DNA of 5,255 bases. It comes from an uncultured bacterium. GTDB lineage: Bacteria > Bacteroidota > Bacteroidia > Chitinophagales > Chitinophagaceae. Within the stretch, counting starts at the first letter, position 1; the number at the start of each line of letters is the position of its first letter. A program made the position numbers and the translations under genes. The stretch lies in NCBI GenBank assembly GCA_903957405.1, contig CAJBPC010000819.1:1-5255 (forward strand). The letters are read 5' to 3'. The notes below the pieces were generated by a model. That model did no database searches, was not told the DNA's origin, and saw only the letters and a list, made by a program, of their open reading frames with translations. Positions 1-5,255 of the stretch are shown here, one piece after another.

Positions 1-626
1 TCCCGTCTTACCTCGAGCGGGGGCACTCATCCCTCGTGATGATGGCCGATGCGTTGATGAAGGCTTCCGGTCATCCTCAGAGCGGTTTCTATCTCGACCA
101 GTTCGGGCATCTTCATGAAACAATCCGGCAGCTGGAAACTGAGGGACAAAAGACGATCCTGCTCGGCGTCACGTATGCGTTGCTGGATTTTTCGGAGCGC
201 TACCCGATGGACCTTCGTCATACCATCGTGATGGAGACCGGTGGGATGAAAGGCAGAAAGCGGGAGATGACGCGGGAGGAAGTTCATGCGCAACTGAAAC
301 GGCCGTTCGGGCTGGCGACGGTGCATGCCGAATATGGGATGACGGAACTGCTCTCGCAGGCCTATTCTTTTGGAGATGGCGTATACCGGACCCCGCCGTG
401 GATGAGGGTCCTGCTGCGAGAAGAGGACGATCCATTATCGATTTTGGCTACCGGAAACGGGGCGGAAGCTTCCGGAATCATCAATGTCATCGACCTCGCG
501 AACCGGTATTCCTGTGCGTTCATCGCCACGGATGATCTCGGCCGTTTGCATAGTGACGGCGGGTTTGAGGTCATCGGCAGGATCGACAACAGTGATATCC
601 GGGGTTGCAGCCTCATGGTACTCTAG
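1..626 (+). CDS. LuxE-type acyl-protein synthetase family protein (5' end cut off by window)
   Basis: Complete codons begin at base 3 and the frame is open to the window edge, so this is the C-terminal 207 residues of a longer protein; the stop is TAG at 624-626. The fragment opens with PSYLERGHSSLV and has an ETGGMKGR block at fragment residues 78-85. It then shows ANL-type adenylation signatures: EYGMTEL (110-116, like motif A5), TDDLGR (about 176-181, like A7) and GRIDNSDIRG (192-201, like A8). These patterns match LuxE-family proteins, related to the bioluminescence acyl-protein synthetase that activates fatty acids with ATP. By family knowledge the role would be ATP-dependent acyl activation or transfer in the cytoplasm; the substrate here is unknown. 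The chain stops six residues after the A8-like motif, so the C-terminal lid domain of classical ANL enzymes is absent. No other lux gene is visible. The family call is fairly sure and the biochemical role is inference. Confidence 0.8.
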   Translation, partial: PSYLERGHSSLVMMADALMKASGHPQSGFYLDQFGHLHETIRQLETEGQKTILLGVTYALLDFSERYPMDLRHTIVMETGGMKGRKREMTREEVHAQLKRPFGLATVHAEYGMTELLSQAYSFGDGVYRTPPWMRVLLREEDDPLSILATGNGAEASGIINVIDLANRYSCAFIATDDLGRLHSDGGFEVIGRIDNSDIRGCSLMVL

Positions 627-662
627 CCGGTGCATGTTCAAGACACACCCATCCCGAATTAC

Positions 663-693
663 TTTGCCGTTTCTTTTCCCCGTTGTATTTTTC
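663..693 (+). promoter_or_regulatory. Candidate Bacteroidota-type promoter for xylB
   Basis: TTTG at 663-666 is followed after 19 bases by TATTTTTC at 686-693. This resembles the Bacteroidota primary-sigma pattern of a -33 TTTG and a -7 TAnnTTTG, with one mismatch at the last -7 base. Transcription would start near base 700, a short distance before the xylB ATG at 713. There is no Shine-Dalgarno sequence in front of that ATG, which is usual for the phylum. The pattern is short and the region T-rich, so chance matches are possible. Confidence 0.35.
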
Positions 694-712
694 CAATTAT
701 TAGCATACCATC

Positions 713-2218
713 ATGAGATACCTTTTGGGCCTTGACATCGGTTCTTCTTCGGTCAAAGCATCGCTGCTCGACATCCATACGGGCCGTGCCGTGGCGAGTG
801 CTTTTTCACCTGAGCGTGAAATGCTCATGGAGTCGCCACAGGCGGGCTTTGCGGAGCAGCATCCTGACAGTTGGTGGGATGAATTGGTGATGGCCATGCG
901 AAAGCTGAAGGCTTCCGTGTCTTTCAGCGGCGATGAGGTGGCTGCCATCGGCATCTCCTACCAGATGCACGGCCTGGTGGTGGTCGACGATGCCGGACGC
1001 CCGCTGCGGTCATCGATCATATGGTGCGATGGGCGTGCGGTAAGCATCGGCAATAAGGCTTTCATTGAAATGGGTGAGCGGTTTTGCCTCGACCATTACC
1101 TCAATTCACCGGGGAATTTCACCGCCTCCAAGTTGAAATGGGTGAAGGATCACGAGCCGGGAATCTATGCGAAGATCCACAAGATGATGCTTCCGGGAGA
1201 TTATATCGCCTACCGGCTCACCGGCGAGATCGCCACCACCATTTCGGGCTTGTCGGAAGGGATTCTGTGGGATTACCGTCGACAGGGCATCGCCTTGGAT
1301 CTGCTAGTGCATTACGGGATATCTGAAGACATCATACCGGACCTTGTCCCGCAGTTCGGTGAGCAGGGGCGGATCACTGCCACGGCTGCGGCTGCCCTCG
1401 GTCTGGTTCCGGGCATACCTGTGACATACCGTGCCGGCGACCAGCCCAATAATGCATTGTCGCTGAATGTGCTCAAGCCCGGTGAGGTGGCCGCCACTGC
1501 CGGCACTTCCGGTGTCGTGTACGGGGTGACAGACCGGTCGGACCATGATCCGCACTCTCGCGTCAATGCCTTTGTACACGTCAACCACCGTCCTGCCGAT
1601 CCGCGGTATGGGGTACTGCTTTGCATCAACGGAACGGGAATCCTCAACAGCTGGCTTCGTCGGAATGTTTTTGCGGGGAAGGATTATGAGGAGATGAACA
1701 GGCTTGCATCCGAGGTGCCCATCGGGGCGGAAGGGCTTATGCTTTATCCTTTCGGCAATGGTGCCGAGCGGGTACTTGAAAACCTCGATCCGGGTGCATG
1801 GATGCAAAACCTTCATTTCAACCGTCATGATGGCCGGCATATGGCAAGGGCGGCACAGGAGGGGATCGTGTTTGCGCTCCGCTACGGGATGGAAGTGATG
1901 CAGTCTATGGGCATGCAGCTGTCGCGGGTCAGGGCCGGTCACGCCAATATGTTCCTGAGTCCCTTGTTCCGGGAGGCTTTCGCCAATGTCTCCGGTTGCG
2001 TCCTGGAGCTGTACAATACCGATGGGGCACAGGGGGCTGCCCGTGCTGCGGGAGTCGGGGCGGGGGTATATGCCACTTTCACAGAGGCTTTTTCCGGAAT
2101 GGATATCAAAGCGGTCTGCGAACCCGGTCAGGAAAAAACAGCGCAGTACCGGGATGCATACGCCAGGTGGCGGTATGGCCTCAAGGAGAAGATCGACCGT
2201 AGGATGACCGGTCTTTAG
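713..2218 (+). CDS. xylB: Xylulokinase (FGGY carbohydrate kinase)
   Basis: Phosphorylates D-xylulose with ATP to D-xylulose 5-phosphate in the cytoplasm, the second step of isomerase-type xylose use. The protein has 501 residues, close to the usual length for xylulokinases. The N-terminal FGGY domain shows the phosphate-binding start LGLDIGSSSVK (residues 5-15), the substrate-side QMHG (84-87) and IIWCDGR (102-108). The second domain opens with AGDQPNNA (241-248), where D243 matches the catalytic base Asp of the family (D233 in E. coli XylB), followed by the ATP-site loop TAGTSGV (262-268). Near the C-terminus RAGHANMFLSPLFR (407-420) replaces the glycine-rich GGGAR motif of proteobacterial XylB, then NTDGAQGAARAAG supplies the last nucleotide-site segment. 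The ATG at 713 places the phosphate-binding loop at the expected distance from the start. The specific xylulokinase call rests on both sequence type and the adjacent xylose isomerase gene 167 bp downstream. Confidence 0.95.
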   Translation: MRYLLGLDIGSSSVKASLLDIHTGRAVASAFSPEREMLMESPQAGFAEQHPDSWWDELVMAMRKLKASVSFSGDEVAAIGISYQMHGLVVVDDAGRPLRSSIIWCDGRAVSIGNKAFIEMGERFCLDHYLNSPGNFTASKLKWVKDHEPGIYAKIHKMMLPGDYIAYRLTGEIATTISGLSEGILWDYRRQGIALDLLVHYGISEDIIPDLVPQFGEQGRITATAAAALGLVPGIPVTYRAGDQPNNALSLNVLKPGEVAATAGTSGVVYGVTDRSDHDPHSRVNAFVHVNHRPADPRYGVLLCINGTGILNSWLRRNVFAGKDYEEMNRLASEVPIGAEGLMLYPFGNGAERVLENLDPGAWMQNLHFNRHDGRHMARAAQEGIVFALRYGMEVMQSMGMQLSRVRAGHANMFLSPLFREAFANVSGCVLELYNTDGAQGAARAAGVGAGVYATFTEAFSGMDIKAVCEPGQEKTAQYRDAYARWRYGLKEKIDRRMTGL

Positions 2219-2279
2219 GGTCTGCCGACGCGACGATCTGGAAATCGAATTCCCTGCCTTTCAATGCGAGGTGGCGTTT

Positions 2280-2328
2280 TCAAGTTGCGTTTTTCACAGC
2301 ATGATTTTTATGGCCAAAAGCAACTTGA
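2280..2328. repeat. 9-bp inverted repeat upstream of xylA, possible operator or stem-loop
   Basis: TCAAGTTGC at 2280-2288 is the exact reverse complement of GCAACTTGA at 2320-2328, with 31 bases between the arms. The repeat lies between xylB and xylA, its right arm ending 28 bases before the -7 element proposed for xylA. The arm centres are 40 bases apart, roughly four helical turns, so two half-sites facing one another would lie on nearly the same DNA face. As RNA it would form only a 9-bp stem with a large loop and no following U-tract, so it does not look like an intrinsic terminator. Regulatory use is inference from position. Confidence 0.4.
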
Positions 2329-2356
2329 TTTATCACGAACCACAGGTCATCTTTCA

Positions 2357-2364
2357 TATATTTG
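2357..2364 (+). promoter_or_regulatory. Bacteroidota -7 promoter element for xylA
   Basis: TATATTTG is a perfect match to the Bacteroidota -7 consensus TAnnTTTG and lies 21 bases before the xylA ATG. The predicted start of transcription, near 2371, would give a leader of about 15 bases that is rich in A, as often seen in this phylum. No TTTG sits at the ideal 19-21 base spacing upstream; the nearest TTG (2325-2327) is 29 bases away, inside the inverted repeat. The weak -33 region could mean that the promoter depends on an activator. Confidence 0.5.
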
Positions 2365-2385
2365 AAGCAGAAAAAAATAAATAAC

Positions 2386-3714
2386 ATGTCGATCACTCTT
2401 GGCAACAAGGAATATTTTCCCGGCATCGGAAAGATCCGTTTTGAGGGTCCGAAGACCGACAACGCCCTGGCATACCGCTGGTACGACGAGCAACGCATCG
2501 TCGCCGGCAAACCGATGAAGGAGATTCTTCGTTACGCCGTCGCCTATTGGCACAGCTTCTGCAATACGGGCGGCGACCCTTTTGGTCCGGGTACGAAAAC
2601 CTTCCCTTGGGACGCATGTGCAGATCCGATACAACGGGCTTATGACAAGATGGACGCTGCTTTCGAGTTCATGACCAAGCTCGGTGTTCCATACTATTGC
2701 TTTCATGATGTAGACTTGGTGGATGAAGGTCCATCGATCGCAGAATACGAGCGTCGGATGCAGGCTGCCGTGGCCTATGCGAAACAGAAGCAAGAGGCGA
2801 GCGGTGTCAAGCTGCTTTGGGGTACGGCCACTGTCTTCTCCAACCCACGGTACATGAATGGCGCATCCACCAATCCCGACTTCCAGGTGGTTGCCTGGGC
2901 GGGCACGCAGGTGATGAATGCGCTCGATGCCACGATTGCCCTCGATGGGGAGAATTATGTTTTCTGGGGGGGAAGGGAAGGCTACATGACCTTGCTCAAC
3001 ACAGACATGAAGCGCGAACAGGAACACCTCGCAAAGTTCCTGCATATGGCAAAGGACTACGCCCGGAAGCAGGGTTTTAAGGGTGTTTTCTTCATCGAGC
3101 CCAAGCCTTGTGAGCCTACGAAGCACCAGTATGATTTTGACAGCGCAACGGTGATCGGTTTTCTCCGGCAACACGGATTGGATAAAGATTTCAAGATCAA
3201 TGTGGAGGTCAACCATGCGACGTTGGCGGGTCACACATTCCAGCATGAGCTGCAGGTGGCCGCAGATGCCGGCATGCTCGGCAGTATGGATGCGAACCGG
3301 GGTGATGCCCAGAACGGATGGGATACCGACCAGTTCCCGATGCATTTGAACGAATTGGTGGAGTCGATGCTCATCATCCTCGAGGCAGGCGGATTCGGCG
3401 GCGGCGGTATCAACTTCGACGCGAAGACCAGGCGCAATTCCACCGATCCGGAGGATCTCTTCCATGCACATATCGGAGGGATGGATGCATTTGCACGCGC
3501 ACTCATCGTGGCCGACAGTATCCTGACGGAGTCTCCCTACCGGGCATTCAGAAAAGACCGGTATGCGTCTTTCGACAGTGGCAAGGGCAAGGCCTTCGAA
3601 GACGGGCGGCTGGGATTGGAAGACCTTCGCGCCTACGCCCTTGAGGCTGGTGAGCCGAAGCAATCCAGCGGGCGGCAGGAATGGCTGGAGAACATCATCA
3701 ACAACTATATTTGA
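2386..3714 (+). CDS. xylA: Xylose isomerase, class II
   Basis: Interconverts D-xylose and D-xylulose in the cytoplasm, using two divalent metal ions; it supplies the substrate of the XylB encoded just upstream. The 442-residue length and the N-terminal segment containing EYFPGIGKIRFEG fit the class II form. All key residues are present and sit six positions after their E. coli XylA equivalents: H107 and D110 in CFHDVD, E238 and K240 in IEPKPCEPTKHQYDFD, E274 and H277 in NVEVNHATLAGH, D302 in SMDANRGD, D313 and D315 in GWDTDQFP, and D345 in INFDAKTRR. WGTATVFSNPRY (145-156) and FWGGREGY (193-200) are further family signatures. I chose the ATG at 2386; the frame is open further upstream to a TTG at 2362, but that would put the -7 promoter element inside the gene and add a lysine/asparagine-rich tail unlike the family. 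The gene looks intact. Confidence 0.98.
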   Translation: MSITLGNKEYFPGIGKIRFEGPKTDNALAYRWYDEQRIVAGKPMKEILRYAVAYWHSFCNTGGDPFGPGTKTFPWDACADPIQRAYDKMDAAFEFMTKLGVPYYCFHDVDLVDEGPSIAEYERRMQAAVAYAKQKQEASGVKLLWGTATVFSNPRYMNGASTNPDFQVVAWAGTQVMNALDATIALDGENYVFWGGREGYMTLLNTDMKREQEHLAKFLHMAKDYARKQGFKGVFFIEPKPCEPTKHQYDFDSATVIGFLRQHGLDKDFKINVEVNHATLAGHTFQHELQVAADAGMLGSMDANRGDAQNGWDTDQFPMHLNELVESMLIILEAGGFGGGGINFDAKTRRNSTDPEDLFHAHIGGMDAFARALIVADSILTESPYRAFRKDRYASFDSGKGKAFEDGRLGLEDLRAYALEAGEPKQSSGRQEWLENIINNYI

Positions 3715-3721
3715 TTTTTCA

Positions 3722-3770
3722 CCCGCGATTGCGGCTGTATGTGTTCCCACACTGCTGCAGGTGTCGCGGG
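3722..3770. repeat. GC-rich inverted repeat downstream of xylA
   Basis: CCCGCGA at 3722-3728 pairs perfectly with TCGCGGG at 3764-3770 around a 35-base loop. Smaller hairpins lie inside: CCGC-GATT-GCGG at 3723-3734, which competes with the outer stem for its left arm, and GTGT-TCCC-ACAC at 3741-3752. It begins only 7 bases after the xylA stop, so it could end or stabilise the xylA transcript. There is no T-run after it on the + strand, so it is not a classical intrinsic terminator. The function is uncertain. Confidence 0.35.
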
Positions 3771-3825
3771 ATCATCATCCGAAGGCACAACGCACCAAAA
3801 GGGCGCGTTTAAAATTGCAAGATCA

Positions 3826-5255
3826 ATGCTCATGAGCCGAATACTTGTCCTGATAATGGCGCTGTCGCTGACCCTGTCTGCGACCGCCCAGCAGGCGACC
3901 ATGGTGCTGCATAACGCCAACGTATACACGGTGGATGAGAACCGGCCAAGTGCGGAAGCGGTCGTCATCGCCGGTGAGCGGATCATCTTCGTGGGAGGCA
4001 ATGCCGAGGCGAAGGGCTTCGTGCGTCAAGGTACGGAGGTCATTGATTGCAAGGGCGGTTTCCTGATGCCTGGACTCATTGAAGGGCACGGGCACATCCA
4101 TGGCATGGGCGAGTCATTGGTAGCACTGAATCTGATGAAGGCGAAGAACTGGGATGAGATCTGCGCCATGGTCGCCGAAGCTGTCGGTAGGTCTAAGCCC
4201 GGTGACTGGATCGTCGGCCGCGGCTGGCATCAGGAGAAATGGGAGCCGGCTCCGGCCCAGAATCATCTGGGTTATCCCTATCATGAATCACTCGACAAGG
4301 TGTCTCCGAACAACCCCGTGTTGCTGACCCATGCGAGCGGACACAGCAGCTATGTCAACGGCCTGGCACTCCGACTCTCCGGCATCAATGATAAAACGGC
4401 CAGTCCCCCTGGTGGAGACATCGTAAAGGACAAAGCCGGACGGATCCTGGGTGTCCTGGAAGAGAAGGCGCAATCGATTGTCTGGAAGCAATACACAGCA
4501 TGGGATGAAAAACGTCCGGAGGCCGACCGAAAGGCCGAATGGCGGAAAAGCATATCCCTTGCCGAAGGGGAATGCCTGCGGCAGGGCGTTACAAGCTTCG
4601 TTGATGCCGGCTCATCCTTCCGGCAGGTGTCCTGGATGAAGGAGCTGGCCCTTGAGGGTGGGCTGAATGTGCGGCACTGGGTGATGGTCCGCAGCGGACT
4701 GGCGGATGTCCGCCGGAATGCAGCGGTCTTCTCCCTGAAGGATAACGGCAACGCATACCTGAAAGTGAGGGCGTTGAAAGTCTCCCTCGACGGAGCCCTT
4801 GGCTCATACGGTGCGTGGCTGCTCAAACCTTACAGCGACCGTGGTGGTTTCACGGGTCAGAACACTTTTTCCATTTCTGAATTGAAGGAGATGGCGACTT
4901 TTGCCTGGCAGCGTGGCCTGCAATTGTGTGTACATGCCATTGGAGACCGTGCCAACAGGGAAACCATCGATGTTTTCGCAGAGCAGATAAGAAAAGACCC
5001 TTCACGGGACCATCGCTGGCGGATTGAACATGCCCAGCATGTCGATCCGGCAGATATCCCCCGGTTCCGGGAGTACGGAATCATCGCGTCCATGCAGGGT
5101 ATTCACTGCACCAGCGACGGGCCTTTTGTACCGAAACGGGTGGGGGAGGAGCGATCGGAGGCTGGGGCGTACATGTGGCGGTCCTTCATCGATGCGGGAG
5201 TACTGGTGAATAATGGCACGGATGTGCCCGTTGAAGACCTGGATCCTTTCGCAAA
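3826..5255 (+). CDS. Secreted YtcJ-like amidohydrolase (3' end cut off by window)
   Basis: Metal-dependent hydrolase of the amidohydrolase superfamily, YtcJ/Amidohydro_3 type, substrate unknown. The frame runs from ATG 3826 to the window edge without a stop, giving 476 complete codons; relatives are about 540-570 residues, so under 100 are probably missing. Residues 1-21 look like a Sec signal peptide: a short start with one Arg, a hydrophobic core, and an ATA-QQ cleavage site with no lipobox Cys, suggesting a soluble periplasmic enzyme. After a small beta-rich segment (VLHNANVYTVDENRP), PGLIEGHGHIHG (82-93) carries the metal-binding HxH pair H88 and H90. Other family marks are GRGWHQEKW (131-139), HASGHSSYVN (169-178), K318 before SLDGALGSYGAW as a possible metal-bridging lysine, H370 in VHAIGDRANRETID, H402 in RIEHAQHVD, and D466 in NNGTDVPVEDLDPF. 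ATG 3832 is an equally acceptable start. It lies 111 bp after xylA; a link to xylose use is not evident. Confidence 0.85.
   Translation, partial: MLMSRILVLIMALSLTLSATAQQATMVLHNANVYTVDENRPSAEAVVIAGERIIFVGGNAEAKGFVRQGTEVIDCKGGFLMPGLIEGHGHIHGMGESLVALNLMKAKNWDEICAMVAEAVGRSKPGDWIVGRGWHQEKWEPAPAQNHLGYPYHESLDKVSPNNPVLLTHASGHSSYVNGLALRLSGINDKTASPPGGDIVKDKAGRILGVLEEKAQSIVWKQYTAWDEKRPEADRKAEWRKSISLAEGECLRQGVTSFVDAGSSFRQVSWMKELALEGGLNVRHWVMVRSGLADVRRNAAVFSLKDNGNAYLKVRALKVSLDGALGSYGAWLLKPYSDRGGFTGQNTFSISELKEMATFAWQRGLQLCVHAIGDRANRETIDVFAEQIRKDPSRDHRWRIEHAQHVDPADIPRFREYGIIASMQGIHCTSDGPFVPKRVGEERSEAGAYMWRSFIDAGVLVNNGTDVPVEDLDPFA

Noticed and set aside
484..735. An 83-codon + strand frame running from the first gene into xylB
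   Set aside because: It overlaps the well-supported LuxE-like frame and the xylB start, and its translation shows no conserved motif.
1304..1942. A 212-codon open frame on the - strand inside xylB
   Set aside because: It lies wholly within a clearly functional xylulokinase gene, has no recognisable motifs, and is rich in His, Arg and Pro as expected for an antisense shadow.
2219..2275. Possible terminator after xylB
   Set aside because: Only 4-bp stems can be found (for example CGAT with ATCG) and none is followed by a T-run.
2362..2385. Longer xylA start at TTG 2362
   Set aside because: The extra residues are not seen in the family as I know it, the TTG is part of the proposed -7 element, and the ATG at 2386 gives the standard class II N-terminus.
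2347..3750. A 467-codon open frame on the - strand covering all of xylA
   Set aside because: It mirrors the xylA codons almost exactly, its translation shows no recognisable domain, and the + strand protein has every catalytic residue of xylose isomerase. Long antisense frames are common opposite GC-rich genes.
3810..3817. TAAAATTG as a -7 element for the amidohydrolase gene
   Set aside because: It has one mismatch to TAnnTTTG, lies only 8 bases before the ATG at 3826, and has no TTTG at a suitable distance upstream; too weak to list as a feature.

Overview
This window looks like chromosomal DNA from a member of the Bacteroidota. Three things point there. The first gene is a LuxE-type acyl-protein synthetase relative of a form I associate with that phylum. 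The xylulokinase and class II xylose isomerase resemble Bacteroides-type enzymes. The starts lack Shine-Dalgarno sequences and instead sit in short AT-rich leaders with TAnnTTTG-like -7 elements. The coding DNA is moderately GC-rich by eye, while the intergenic gaps are richer in A and T. I cannot place the organism below phylum level.

Layout, all on the + strand: (1) bases 1-626, the 3' part of a LuxE/ANL-like acyl-protein synthetase gene; (2) an 86-bp gap with a plausible Bacteroidota promoter; (3) 713-2218, xylB, complete; (4) a 167-bp gap with a 9-bp inverted repeat and a perfect TAnnTTTG element; (5) 2386-3714, xylA, complete; (6) a 111-bp gap with a GC-rich inverted repeat; (7) 3826 to the window end, the 5' part of a secreted YtcJ-like metal-dependent amidohydrolase, still open at the edge.

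XylA isomerises D-xylose to D-xylulose and XylB phosphorylates it to D-xylulose 5-phosphate, which feeds the pentose phosphate pathway. Together they are a complete cytoplasmic xylose entry module. No xylose transporter or regulator gene lies in the window. The flanking acyl-protein synthetase relative and amidohydrolase have no evident role in xylose use and may simply be neighbours.

No gap exceeds about 170 bp. I saw no tRNA, rRNA, CRISPR array, insertion sequence or phage gene. I found no evidence of a new multi-gene system. The least explained signals are the inverted repeat and a small open frame in front of xylA, and the unknown substrate of the secreted amidohydrolase.
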